A stretch of 64,000 bases of DNA from Cylicocyclus nassatus (lineage: Eukaryota; Nematoda; Chromadorea; Rhabditida; Strongylidae): NCBI GenBank assembly GCA_958299035.1, contig CATQJL010000316.1:14912347-14976346 (forward strand), read 5' to 3'. Within the stretch, counting starts at the first letter, position 1. Every line of letters starts with the position of its first letter. The notes beneath the pieces are model-generated. The model was not told the DNA's origin. It did no database searches and saw only the letters and a list, made by a program, of their open reading frames with translations. This document shows positions 20,290 to 31,866 of the stretch, piece by piece. The position numbers and the translations under genes were made by a program.

Positions 20290-21600
20290 CTATGTGAAAT
20301 ATCTCTCGATGATAACTCTGCGCATATTGGCGCCTTCACCTATATCCGGGATATCCGTTTCACTGTCACTGGCATCGGGATATTGCTGTGGCACTCCTTC
20401 ATCCTCACCGTAGGGTCTTTCTCTAGTCTTGATGCAGTAGTTTCTCACGCAACACGCGAAAACGATTATCTTAGCGGCACGGGCGAGATCATGCCTCATG
20501 GTTTTGTGATGCTTGCTCGTGCTCGCGCACCTTAGTTTTGCGTGTAACGACGAAAGCTGCCTTTCTAACGATCCAAACGCATTCTCTATAATAATAATCC
20601 TGCCTCTATAAAGTGCTTCCGTAAATCGTGCTTCTAAAATTGTTCCTTTCCAAGAGATCGAATGCTAGTTGGTTACGAAGTTGCCAACGTTTTGTCATCT
20701 CTTGATATGGGCTTTAAAAAAATCTTTCCGAATTATATGCGCTATCTGCAAGGAGAATGCCTGTCATTCTTCCTATTACAAAATCCCTGTTTAGTGCACT
20801 GCTACGGAATATCTGAAAAATAAGTTGACTGTCAAGTGCCAGAAGAGCTTCAAGTTTTGTCAATTATGCGGGATCGTGAACTCGCCCTGGTAAGAATTAT
20901 CCAATAAAACGGTGTGTATAATCACGTATTGTTCTCATATTTACAGAATGGAAGGCTTTTCTGAATGTGTAAAGCTGATTGCATGTTTTCATTGTCAACT
21001 GGATCTTGTCTGTTGACGTAGTAGTTGTCTTCGCATACTCTTGGCGCCAGAATTTTTATGTGGGGATCGTCCAAAGCTCCGATGACATAGGAAATTCTAC
21101 ATAACTCATAAAATCTAAAACATAGCCTACAGTGCAATAAGTGCATAATCCAACTGTTTCTTTGGATGTTGCATTGGTCTTTTTTATTTGGTTATTTGAT
21201 AAACTCGTTTTTTCTTCGAATAACACATCCGATACCTGCGCGATAATGCGGAGACTGTCGGCTGTGAACAGGCTAAGGTAATGGCTGTTGTCCGCTGAAG
21301 TTACAATGTGACGCAGCCACATTCTGTAAGTAAATATGTGTACCTGCATATTAGCACTCCCCACATGTTCTAGAAAGATGGCGAGCTTATGACAGCTCGA
21401 AATCGACGCAGTCCTTGTGGTCGAAGGTGATAAATCTTCGTGCAACAACACTAGTAAATTATGAAATCCACATCGACTTGGACGAAACGCGCTCTGAATT
21501 TCCTGTCGTCGAGCAGGTCTAGGGTACCAACTCATTGCGAAATACACAAGGAAACGACGTATTGATTAAGACAAAGATTTCTCTCTTTTTATCTTCCATA
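20290..21600 (-). pseudogene. HARBI1-like PIF/Harbinger transposase, copy 1
   Basis: Read right to left from a possible ATG at 21598-21600. In order: HEDLSPSTTRTASISSCHK and KLAIFLEHVGSANMQ (21420-21340), a probable 20-bp insertion or intron, IAQVSDVL, then VIGALDDPHIKILAP (about 21090-21040) with the first catalytic D, LADSAYNSERFF (about 20730) with the second D, and IIENAFGS (about 20575) with the E, then ARAAKIIVFACCVRNYCIKT and the stop at 20290. This is the layout of DDE nucleases of HARBI1-type transposases, which cut and rejoin element ends with the help of a Myb-like partner. All three acidic residues remain, but several frameshifts and stops interrupt the frame. About 1.25 kb is directly repeated at 27477-28730. 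Confidence 0.8.
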
Positions 21601-24030
21601 ATCTGAATGAGTCTGAAGTAGTTATGATGGTAACTGAAGTACAGGGCCATATAAATATAGTAAGATCCAAACTCCTACAGTGCATAAGAATGTTCTTGAG
21701 AAACATTACTTGAGAAATACACGATTACAACAGCATAATATCATGGTAAACACTTCAACTCAATATTTTGCAGCTTTTGAAATCACACAACATGGGATTC
21801 CCACTGCATCTGTGTTATATTATAAAATAGTGGGTAAGGGAGATGGTGCCACGGGGAAGATTCGCCTCTGTGGTTTCTACTAAAAGTCTAGCTTCCTCCA
21901 TTCTTAGCTCAGCCACACAAGCCTCGTTTCGTGCTTTCCGCTATTATCGAGCTCGCCATTGGAGTCTTCATCCTAAGAAATTCTCAAGCTAAACAAGAAC
22001 AACCAGTTTTATGGAACTCACCACCCAAACCGGGTAACCACATCATTGTGATGTTTTTCGGCAAAAGCTTCGACGAGGGGTTAGAAATATGATGGTTGTT
22101 TTCGGTAAATTATACGTTTGTTCCCTTGTTTTTTCTTATATATATGCCCCGGTGAAAAATGAGAATCCAACAAGAGCATAAAAGCCATTCACTTGCTCTC
22201 GAGAGAACTTAGCCCTTTTTAATTTCATTCCTATTTTCCTCTATACTTTCTCTCGAGCGTCATGCAGACCCAAGATTTGTGTTCTGTCTACTCCAAACAT
22301 TTATTAGGTACTGGAGAACATTTTTGCTCAATTTAAAATCTAATAGCTAGTAATATCCAATAACAATAGCTCGAAAAGAAAAGTCATGCTTTTACTGGAC
22401 TTCAACTTTTTTTTTAAATTGCTCTCTATTCTCTAAATAAAGGGTAATGAGCTTTTTATGTAAAAACGCCGCTTTGGTCCATTTTTTGGCTTATTTCTTT
22501 GCGACATCTGAATTTTACAATTACTTCTTTGGATAATGCACTTGTCTGGTTCTTCTTTTGACATCAACTATATAAGTCAGCATTTTGTCCGACATAGAGC
22601 AGTTGCGACAGTGAGTGAATGTGCAAAATATTTTACCGACACGATGATAGGTACCCATTTCAAGTTAAGGTGAGAGGTCTATTAATCTACTTGGAAGGCT
22701 AACTTGAGGTAGGTTGCGACATAACATTCACTTAGGCGTGCTATGACGTGTATATGGTATAATAGAACAACTTCTGCCTCACTAAAGCCTTTTACGGGCT
22801 TAAATAATTAAACTTTAATAAAAGTAGTTTGATCTATCTATTAGATGTGTATATTGCTGCGTGCAATTGACTTTTACTACATCATACCTCATATCGTGCT
22901 CTTCACTCGAAACCACGTTGACCAAGCTGGAAGCCAAGTTGGCTTGACGAGAGATTATCAAAGCGTCGCTTAACAAACCTCATCATTCGTGACTCTTCTT
23001 ATCAAGTTTCAGCTGGGCTCTTTTTCATTGGTGGGTTTTTTGACTTTTTAAAAGTCAGAAAAGTTGCTTGAAATCAATCAGATTAATGCAACAATACAAA
23101 CCAATTCAACTTAACATCACATACTAGTTTTTCCCCATGTTCTGTCCGATTTGCGTATTTTTCAATTCAGAAACGTTAAAACATTTCTCACAACGACTTT
23201 TTAAACTTTCTAAATTTTACAGTGAGCAGGTTTTTTCTGCTTGAAAGAATACGGCGTGTAAGAAAGGCAAGCGAGAGGGGAGCGGTCTGAGAGAAACAAA
23301 AGTCTTAAAGGGCGTATAAATTTGACAAAGCAGTGCTAGAAAGTCACGATAAATAGACCAATGGCGACAATCATCGAGTAGCCTATATTCCAAAGATTAT
23401 TATAGCTAGAAAGATTTCGTACGATTCTGGCTTCATAGAAATTTCTGTGAGCAAACCAAAGAGGCTGGCATTTGAACCCTACCCGAGGCAATTAAGTTGA
23501 CTTTCTAATATTTGATTTTGTTAAAGCCAATCGATGATTTGGTCTCTGTGTATGCATGTTGGACCATAACACAAATATCATATACAAGTTTCCCCAAATC
23601 CTTCCTCACAAAGTCTTTTGCCTAAGTTAAACACTGTTCAGTAGGTACTTACAATACAGTTTACAATTTACAGTATAGCGTGGGTCACCCAGTTCTTTTG
23701 ATTAGTGTGAGATTATTACAAAAACTTTGAAGAGGGTTTTGAGCCACTAATAAATACATTTTGCCGCTGAATGAATACCAATAAGCTAGAAATGCTGTTA
23801 GAATAAATTAAATCGCGACTTCGAATATGAGGTCGCAGTTTATTGTAAACTTTTTCCATAAACTCAATGAAATACGTTAATTATAAAACAACGTAAAGAA
23901 CAACGTTTTTTTTGTTGATAGTGATAGTGAATCTCGGTCGCTTTTGGAAAAAAACTGTTCAGTCAAGAAAGTATGCTCCTGTACTGAGCATTTTGGAAAT
24001 GAAAACGGGGTTGCGGCAATTTTCATTATA
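21601..24030. other. Interior of the Harbinger element; no gene recognised
   Basis: AT-rich with several TATA-like stretches (near 22135, 22569 and 23317), but no exon or repeat I can name. An AACTTGAGGTAGG motif near 22700 resembles the subterminal motif. Confidence 0.4.
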
Positions 24031-25083
24031 TTAGGTTGATGCAAAAGGAATAGCCGATTTGCGAATTCTCACTTTGATGTGCTATAACTTTCTAAAAAAT
24101 CCACATTTCTAAATGCGATAAAGACCCGCAGAAGCAGCAAGCCTTTCGCAATATAGCGCATACTCATTTATACTCAAACCATAAACGGGAAGAGAAATAC
24201 GGCTAAAAGACAAAAAAAGGTTCTTCTGCGGGAACCTTGTTTTTGACAATTCTTTCTTCAAAGTTTCTTAGTATGAATGACAAGTGGCCTATCTTGTAGC
24301 CACAAGCCAGTAGTACAAAATACAATAAAAAGAATTCGGACAAAAAAGTTTGCGAGAAAGAAAAAATTGAAAATTAAAATTTCTCAGTTTTTTCTACATT
24401 TTTTCAGTGTGCCTCAAAGTCCGGAATATAGAATTTTCTAATTTTCTACGTACTGAACAGCTCGATGTTTTTGCAAAAACTGCTAGTAAATGTCCTAGCT
24501 CCACGCTTACAGAATTGAGCAAAGCTTCGACGACTGACTTAGGGCCGCATGCACTAACATCCCTGCGGCGAGGGGAGCGGCGTCCCCAATGATGAAAAAG
24601 CCGCAGCGGCGTCCGCACGCGGTCCCTTCATAATGGGGGACGCCGCTCCCCTCGCCGCAGAAATGTTAGTGCATACGGGCCTTAGAAGAAAATTATGGGT
24701 CATAAAATGACCGCAACAGCTACCCATGTTTAGGCGCCGATATTTCAGTCTGGATAACTTCACAGAATGCATTTAAGTATGCATAATGTAAAAAATCTCT
24801 ATTACATACAATAGTTAAATTTTCGAAGAATTCCCATTGATACGCGCTTGAATTCTGGCCAGAAAAGTGAATGCAATGAAATTCTGAATTTGGATGAGGT
24901 TATTTGAAGCTCAGTAACTTTATAAGAGATGAGGATGAAAGCCCGTTTCGAGCACTATTAGATAGGGCATGAAAACAGCTTCACGACAATATACTACATC
25001 TTTTGTAATGAAGAAGTATTGATGGAAAAAGTTGCCCTGAAAAAAGGCTTTAAAAATCGGCCATTTCTTTTGCATCAACCTAA
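24031..25083. mobile_element. Mariner-type non-autonomous element
   Basis: TA at 24029-24030 and 25084-25085 flanks inverted ends TTAGGTTGATGCAAAAG(G/A)AAT. This closely matches mariner termini of the TTAGGTTGGTGCAAAAGTAA type. The interior right part (about 24780-25000) is related to 59140-59420 in inverted orientation. No transposase. A 140-bp Tourist-like element is nested at 24542-24681. Confidence 0.85.
24542..24681. mobile_element. 140-bp Tourist-like fold-back MITE
   Basis: TTA on both sides (24539-24541 and 24682-24684). The arms run from GGGCCGCATGCACTAACAT on the left to its near-inverse on the right, with GCGGCGAGGGGAGCGGCGTC arms around a short loop. It is inserted in the mariner-type element. 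Confidence 0.9.
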
Positions 25084-25085
25084 TA

Positions 25086-25896
25086 TTAGACTGGAATCTA
25101 AGTTTTGCAACTGGTTTCATAACTTCACTCTCTTTGGATATGGCACACTCAAACTTTGGCATTATGTAGAAGGCACTGTGAGCTACAAGTGAGCACAAAT
25201 TGTTTGAATTTTGAACACGAAATAGAAAAGTTTCAGGCGTTTTTCGAAAACTAGTGAAATTTGAGGTTTTAGGGTTTCAAGCTAAAATGAAGCCTTTGGC
25301 AGCCTAGACCATGCGCAGTAATCCGTATTCGTCTATAAATTATCGCTGAAGGATGACTCCTTTGGCCTAGTAAGAAAGAAACATAATTTAGGGGCATGTC
25401 GAGATTTGGCGTCCTCATAAAGTCGAACGAGTCGATGTACACAAGAGCTGCTGAGGACGACCGTCAATGACTAAAGAGTCCGAAGCTTAAATTCCGCCGA
25501 GACTTTACATAGTAAGATTATTTGACCTGGCAAACGCGAATATCACAGTTATTTGTTGAATCAACGCCTTTTTCCTTGTTTAGAGTGAGACCCCATATCG
25601 TACACCTACAGTAATCCTACAAAATAGCCCTTATCACGCAATTTCACTATCGTTTTCGTGATCAGCATGTGGGATAACACCCCTATGCCAAGTTTCAGCC
25701 AAATCCGTCAAACTTTGAATTTTTCCCCTTCATACCATGCACCTACCGTAACCCTCACTGCGACGTCAGAATTTGGTAGTACAGCAGCTGCGCTCGTAGC
25801 TTACGTAATAACCAACGCAGTGGCAAAATTTGAGCGCGCCATGTTGAGTGAGAGGGAAGTTATGAGACCAGTTGCAAAACTTAGTTTCCAACCTAA
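25086..25896. mobile_element. Second mariner-type element, abutting the first
   Basis: The ends TTAGACTGGAA(T)CTAAGTTTTG and the inverse (right end CCAACCTAA at 25896) have arms of about 110 bp. TA flanks are at 25084-25085, shared with the preceding element, and 25897-25898. No transposase frame. Confidence 0.75.
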
Positions 25897-26209
25897 TAAT
25901 TCAGCTAGGGTTGCACCAGCTCAACAAGGTGCACTGTATCCGCCTAAATATAGTGAAGTGGGGAAAGAATTAGAATAACTAAGGCATGTTTTGATAATTG
26001 CTTTTCTTATCTTGTTTGTGCTTTAAACCTTATTCGCAAGTCCTCTACCATAGAATTTATTTGGTTCTCTCCTTCTAACTCACTGCAAATTATCTCCCCC
26101 TTTTCTCTTTCTCTCCTTCTCTTTATTTACACCTTAACCTAATGAGTTGTAGGTCTGTTTAATGTTAATTAGCAGCCTCCCATGCACGTTTTGGAGTTTT
26201 TTGAGTGAG

Positions 26210-27230
26210 ATGTCCCAAACAAAGAAACCGAGAGGACCGAAACGCCGTTTTTACTGAAGCGGAGAATAAGAAGCTGATTGCCCTTTATTTAGAAAATAGG
26301 GAGCACTTTCATGGAAAATTCAAATCCGGTAAATGCATGACCCTTCTTGCCAAGTTCTTGTTCATGGATAATCATCGTCAGGCAGTAAATCAGGCGAAAA
26401 TGTCCGCCAGAACCTACTAAATGATTGGAGTAGAGAGATTACGAATCTTGGGTTCGCAATATGGTCGAAAGAAAGCATAGAAGAAAAAATCAAGAATGAT
26501 ATCAAAAAAGGTCAGCGGTTTCTTCGAGAGGAAGTGAGTGGCTTTTTACTTTTGTTAGACACTCGTTTTTCACCAAGTCTCTATAGAAGAAGAAATACAA
26601 GGGGACAGGCGGAGGTGTATATAACTTGCTGAAATCGCCATCATATCTTCATCCGCTCGTAGAAGATCTTGCGGAAAAGCACCATATATTCGGAGTACTC
26701 GGTTTAGGTGAGGAGTTATACAAAACTGACTCTTCTCAATTAGCTTGAAAAATGCTTCAGATGAAGAATCGGATGGCGAGCTCGAATATAAGTCTGACGA
26801 TGCACTTGCTCCGAACGGGTTAGGAATAAGGTATAGGGTTTTGCCAGATTGTGAAGGTTGTATCGGCTGCGGACATTGGTCACGCAGTACGCACCAAGGT
26901 ACTGAAACACAGAACAAGCGATTAATCTGAGGCGGAAAGTAGTTTGAAAGGCAAAATAAATGTAAGCTGTTTTTGCGGGCGTACTGTGTGAGCAGTGTCC
27001 ACAAACTTATCGACCTTCACTCAAGCATAGCCTATATGCTCTCAATCATTTCAGTTTCGGGCCAATCACATTTCAAAAATGCAATTGGAGAAGAAGAAGA
27101 GGTTGTTTTGGATAATTCACCTGAAACATTTGAGGAAGGTCGTAAAAAACCAGCAACAACCGACCTGGCATTATCAAAACCTAAGAGCATTGCAGCCCGA
27201 TACAGCATTTGCAAACAGCTCACCTTTTAA
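26210..27230 (+). pseudogene. Harbinger-associated Myb/SANT-like protein gene (three introns, frameshifted)
   Basis: The start ATG is at 26210. The Myb/SANT-like domain includes FTEAENKKLIALYLENREHF and GKFKSG, followed by the IEEKIKNDIKKG helix and KKKYKGTGGG, an arrangement typical of the Myb-like second protein of PIF/Harbinger elements (NAIF1-type), which brings the transposase to the element ends. GT-AG introns at 26534-26586 (53 bp), 26708-26760 (53 bp) and 26899-27054 (156 bp) all keep frame. After them come an acidic stretch (DEESDGELEYKSDD) and a C-terminal part ending at TAA 27228. Two lesions precede the first intron: one extra T in the T run near 26251, which shifts frame after PKRR, and a second frame change near 26400. 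These could be real decay or assembly errors. It is convergent with transposase copy 2. Confidence 0.75.
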
Positions 27231-27476
27231 ATTTCAGATTATAAATACTAGGAATGAATTCAACTTGGCTCTAATGACTTTAAGTTTATAATAGAGAGCG
27301 AAGAACCTATAGAACAACTATGCTAACGCCAGGGATTTAGAAATTGCTCAAACACGACGTGAGGCAATCTCAGGTCGTACCGGAACCATTTTCATGCAAA
27401 GGTCTTAAGAACACCTTTTAAGTATAAAATGTAGGAAAAAAAGTAAGTAATCAAATCAACCTCTCAAAAATACTTG
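27231..27476. other. Short spacer with a plus-strand transposase scrap
   Basis: TRNEFNLALM at 27247-27280 on the plus strand resembles the segment just before the catalytic E of Harbinger transposases. It is too short to say more. Confidence 0.3.
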
Positions 27477-27504
27477 TGTGATATAAGCAATCTTGCGTCT
27501 ATTT

Positions 27505-28757
27505 CTATGTGAAATATCTCTCGATGATAAATCTGCGCATATTGGCGTTTTCCCCTACATCCGGGATATCCGCTTCACTGTCACTGGCATTGGGATATTG
27601 CTGTACTCCTTCATCCTCACCGAAGGGTCTTTCTCTAGTCTTGATGCAGTAGTTTCTCACGCAACACGCGAAAACGATTATCTTAGCGGCACGGGCGAGA
27701 TCATGCCTCATGGTTTTGTGATGCTTGCTCGTGCTCGCGCACCTTAGTTTTGCGTGTAACGACGAAAGCTGCCTTTCTAACGATCCAAACACATTCTCTA
27801 TGATAACCCTGCCTCTGCAAAGTGCTTCCGTAAATAGTGCTATTAAAATTATTTCTTTTCATAGAGATTGAATGCTAGTCGGTTATGAACCTACCGGGTT
27901 CTGTCATCTCTTAATACGGCTTTAAAAGAAATCGTTCCGAACTATATGCGCTATCTGCAAGGTGAATGCCGGTTTTTCTTCCTGTCACAAAATCCCTGTA
28001 TATTGCACTGCTACGAAATATCTCAAAAAATAAGTTGATTTTGAAATGCCAGAAAGCGGCAAGTTTTGTCACTTACACGAGAATCGTGTGCTAGCCCTGG
28101 GAATCTAGAGTTAACTCAAATAAAACGCTGCTCAGTATCACAAATTGCTCCCATATTTACAGAATGGAAATCTTTTCTGAATACATGAAGCTAATTGCTC
28201 GTTTGCATTATCAATTAGATCTTGCCTGTTGACGTAGCTATCTTCACATACGCTTGGCGCTAGAATTTTTACATGGGACCCGTACAAAGCCCCGATGACA
28301 TGGGGGATCCCACATAATTCGTAAAACCTAAAACATGGCCTACAATGCAATAAGTTTGCATCATGGCACTAGCTTTCTCTGGATGTTGCGTTCTTCTTCA
28401 TTTGGCCATCTAATAAATTCGTTTCTTCTGCGATACAACACATCGGACACCTGCGCGATAATGCGCCAGACTGGCGGCTGTGAACAGCCTAAGGTAATAG
28501 CTATTGTCCGCTGAAGTTACAATGTGACGCAGCCACATTCTGTAAGTAAATATGTGCACCTGCATATTGACACTCCCCACATGTTCTAGAAAGATGGCGA
28601 GCTTATGACAGCTCGAAATCGACGCAGTCCTTGTGGTCGAAGGTGATAAATCTTCATGTAGCAGCGCTAGTAAACTATAAAAGCCACGTCGACTTAGTCG
28701 AAAACGCCCTCTGAATTTGTAAACAAATGGTATACCTGTTCTGCACTGGTATACCAC
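27505..28757 (-). pseudogene. HARBI1-like PIF/Harbinger transposase, copy 2
   Basis: It has the same order of blocks as copy 1: FRLSRRGFYSLLALLHEDLS, KLAIFLEHVGSVNMQ, then a 20-bp GTGCAC...TTACAG segment, NEFIRWPNEEE, VIGALYGSHVKILAP, CEDSYVNRQDL, LADSAYSSERF, RVIIENVFGSLERQ and RAAKIIVFACCVRNYCIKT, ending at 27505. The first catalytic acidic residue is Tyr here (GALYG, where copy 1 has GALDD), so this copy should be catalytically dead even without its frameshifts. The second D and the E remain. Copies 1 and 2 are direct repeats about 7.2 kb apart with the Myb-like gene between them. Confidence 0.8.
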
Positions 28758-28823
28758 AGAGGATCATCGGCTAGCACGATTCATTTATTCAACCCGTTTG
28801 CAGCTCCCAATACCGCTTTCTTA

Positions 28824-29028
28824 GGCTCCCGCCAGAGTGCCGAAGCCATGCCAGCGCTAGGCCAGCGCCAAGCCAGCTTTTCGATCGATACACGTGTATT
28901 TCGTTGGAGACATCTACCTGCTGAGAACTAGGTCAGCTAGCCCCGCCCCAACGAAATACGCGTGTGTCGATCGAAACGCTCTCGGCGCTGGCGTATGCTG
29001 GCATGGCTTCGGCACTCTGGCGGGAGCC
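28824..29028. mobile_element. 205-bp Tourist-like fold-back MITE, GGCTCCCGCC family
   Basis: TTA duplication at 28821-28823 and 29029-29031. The ends are GGCTCCCGCCAGAGTGCCGA and its inverse. The arms include the ATCGATACACGTGTATTTCG block, and the loop contains CTAGGTCAGCTAG. A larger relative lies at 57561-57877. Confidence 0.9.
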
Positions 29029-29031
29029 TTA

Positions 29032-30731
29032 GGATCCCAAGACCTGGCCTAGATCCGGAATAAGATAGTTCCAAGCGATGCACTCAAACCAATTGAAGAT
29101 AAAAAGAGCAAAAATTGAGGATTTCCGTCAGAAACAAACCTTCACGACAAATTTCCCTTTGAATACCCATATGTAGCAACCATTGTTTCTGCTGGTTAAA
29201 CGGGAAATATTATGTCACCGTCAACTGAAGGGGCGGAGAGAGGAACGAACCTCGCGGGTTAGAAATGGACATATGTTGCGGAACGTTTTACCAGCAGCTT
29301 ATCGTGCTTCTCTAGTTAGTCACTCATGCGTATAAATACCAGTAAAGCTAACAAAGATACATCATTACACAAGAAAGAATTTACAACGAACAGTATTGAA
29401 AAGAACTCGTTCAATAAAGCGAAGAAAGAAACTCAAAGTAACTTGCCTTAACACGACTTTTACGGATCTTTTCTTCAATTAATTTTTGAAGGTAGCGATG
29501 CTGAGAGAGTATAGATGCGCGATATAGTAAAGAGTGGATCGAAACATTTCTAGAGCTTTGGCACTAGCAAACCTGATTAAAATGTGACTTATTATCAAAT
29601 TTCATTACCGATATTCTATTAACAGAATGAAGAAGGATATAACCATAGAATAATAAATGATTGCAACTCGTGCGTAGAAGGATATTTGCAACAAACATCG
29701 GTCTCAACCTCTCATCTCAAAGCGGAGTTGCTGTTGATAGCCCTTTAATAAGTGAAACATGTACGTGCTAATCAAGGTTTGGGATAAACCCTATGTTCGC
29801 TATATAAAATTAGAATAGCAACTAGCTCAAAATTCAGTACCAGTTGACTGTTTTTCTTAAAAAGTTGTCTTGCTTCAAAAAATCTGTAACATGGCGTCTC
29901 TAACTTTTGGCTAGGATAGACTTTAGTGCGTTTACAATGTCGCGGAATTCAATGAAATATCATACAAGTCAATGAACACGTCTTCACGCAAAAATCAAAA
30001 CAAGGAAGCGACAATATACACGAAAGTCCAAGAAGGAGAAAAATGATAGCTTTGTCAGTATACCAAGTAGATGGGGATAGAATTGATAGATAAGATCTTA
30101 CATAGTTTTAAGGGGATGTTGTAGTCGAACTTCAATGAAACGATCCAGCTCGTCGACGCCTAAGAAAACAATTTTGAAGTTTTAGCTTAGAATGTCAAAC
30201 AAAAGTTACAAACCTACAATCGCTCAGGACCTATGAAACTATGAAAACGCTCGATTAGTACTGATCAGGCGGTGCTAATGATCGCGTCGTTACAATCAGT
30301 CGCATACAAGATGGAAGTAAGCGGTAAATCTGAAAAAAATATGTAATGTATATCCATACTTTCGTTTTCGTTCCGACAAAAGTTAGTCAAAACCTACAAA
30401 AGACCGATAAACGAGCATGAAAATCATGGATAGATGATAAGTGTTCGAGTTTAGAAGAACAAATGGATCTATAAATCAACAGAACAAACAAAAATAACAT
30501 GCTGCACTGAAACTCACTGTCGTCAGATTCCATCCAAGTTTGTGAAGTGTGTGCACTAGCGCAGAGGTAGATTTAAAAATAGCTGCAGCTGCCAGTTGAT
30601 GAGCGATGCAGAACTAGTTGGGTGGGTGCCAATAAATGTTATATTGCTTCAAATTGTAAAGATCAACTTTTTTAAATGTAGACAGGTTTTGCAATCTGTC
30701 TGCTAAGATTTACAAAAATGCAAAACGAGAG
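29032..30731. other. No gene recognised
   Basis: AT-rich interior of the 11.7-kb element. A TATA-like GCGTATAAATACC at 29330 is the only promoter-like feature. Confidence 0.4.
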
Positions 30732-30790
30732 GCCTCTCAGAGGAATCGAACCCACAAGCAGTCCAAGCCACTATCCACTGCACCAAAAAT
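30732..30790 (-). pseudogene. tRNA-like relic with intact B box
   Basis: On the minus strand, TGGTGCAGTGG resembles a pol III A box, and GGTTCGATTCC is an exact B box about 25 nt later. The distance is too short for an anticodon arm plus variable loop, so it is not a functional tRNA. It fits a deleted tRNA or the head of a tRNA-derived SINE. It lies just inside the right terminal repeat of the 11.7-kb element. Confidence 0.45.
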
Positions 30791-30922
30791 CCTTTAAAAC
30801 TCCTCCAGAATGACGTCATAGCAGATATGGATTGCAGTTCAGAGATCACTGTCTGGGGACGGTATGCGCGGCATACACCGCTTACCCAATCGTCAGTGCG
30901 ATTAAGTATCCTTCCCTTGTCA

Positions 30923-31060
30923 GATGCCTAATACCGAGTGGTACGTTTTTAAGGGCATGTATAGTTACCGTAATGTTTGATAAATTATTTATTCTTCCGA
31001 TCAGCTAATGAACTGCTAAGTATTTCACTGTCCGGTTCCACCCAACGAAAGCAATGATTA
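30923..31060 (+). mobile_element. Right half of the gypsy 5' LTR
   Basis: From 30923 the sequence continues the LTR where it broke off at 19215. GAGTGGTACG, TCCGATCAGCTAA and CTGCTAAGTATT match 41511-41597 in order. The 3' boundary is uncertain, as similarity fades after about 31030; ACTACA near 31078-31083 is a possible end. Confidence 0.75.
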
Positions 31061-31379
31061 TAATAACTGGAGATTAGTACTACAGGACTTGGGTGGATAG
31101 GCCGGAGCATTACTGAATCAAACGAATCGGACAAGGAATTCTTCGTTGAGGGATGGCAACCACTTTGAGCACTTAATGAAAGTTTCGTTCAGCTGATGCA
31201 GCAGACTGTACTCATGATAGCAAGCAGAACCTTTCGAAACGTTTGGAACATACTGCTGCTCCTGCGACGTTATGCAACTACTCAGCACTTTCGGCGAGAT
31301 TAACGTTCTTCAATCACGAATTCGAAAACGGATATACCTTTGAGAATTAGATATTCAGATCAAAGAAGATAGTGCCATC

Positions 31380-31866
31380 AACTCGATTCCCGAAAAGGAG
31401 CGTTACGCTCGGCTATCTACGAAACTAGACAACGACGCGCCAAGCTGAGAGGACACCTTGCAAGATATACTAGCGCTCTCGTTCGAACAGCTAACGGAAG
31501 TGCTGACTGACATCCCTGTTTGGCGAAAGGACAACGCTGATTCGATGCCAATGGAACCGTCTCCATGTTTTGAAGGATCCCTCGGAGGACATCGAATCGT
31601 TGGCTGCACGGCTTTACCAGATGCTGGTAGACGCTAAAGAGGAGTTGAAAGAAAATCCACTGAAATGCCTGCTTTTTGTCATGAGATTGCGATCGCCGTG
31701 CGATTGGTCAATACGTTCCCGACTACTAGCCAGGAATTGGTCAGAACTTAACCCAGCTATTTCAATCAAGCTGTATGTTACCGCATCTCGTCTTGAGACA
31801 CTGATTCCAGATGAATATATGTATTATCTGCCAAGCGACTATCTGGAAAGAGTTATGAGCGTTTGA
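31380..31866 (+). pseudogene. Gypsy-type gag relic
   Basis: A plus-strand frame (the best block is 31570-31866) holds DIESLAARLYQMLVDAKEEL followed by LKCLLFVMRLRSP and IRSRLLAR. This arrangement is seen in gag capsid regions of Ty3/gypsy elements of animals. Upstream to about 31380 the reading continues in other frames. It follows the 5' LTR and precedes the pol relic, from which it is separated by about 5.5 kb of inserted DNA. Frameshifts and early termination make it non-functional. Confidence 0.65.

Larger units (their letters stand above)
19216..30919. mobile_element. 11.7-kb PIF/Harbinger-type element inserted in a gypsy LTR
   Basis: The termini 19216-19329 and 30806-30919 are about 115-bp inverted repeats, roughly 90% identical by eye, starting CAAGGGAAGGATACTTAATC. 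A 3-bp duplication TCA (19213-19215 and 30920-30922) flanks them, and the outer flanks are the two halves of one LTR. Inside, in order: repeated CCGTATTCA/CCTTGAGGT motifs, a HARBI1-like transposase copy (minus), mariner-like MITEs, a Myb-like gene (plus), a second transposase copy (minus), a Tourist-like MITE and a tRNA-like relic. Transposase plus Myb-like protein and a 3-bp duplication identify PIF/Harbinger. The length is well above the usual few kilobases, partly because of nested insertions. Whether one unit transposed or two overlapping elements are combined is unresolved. Confidence 0.7.
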
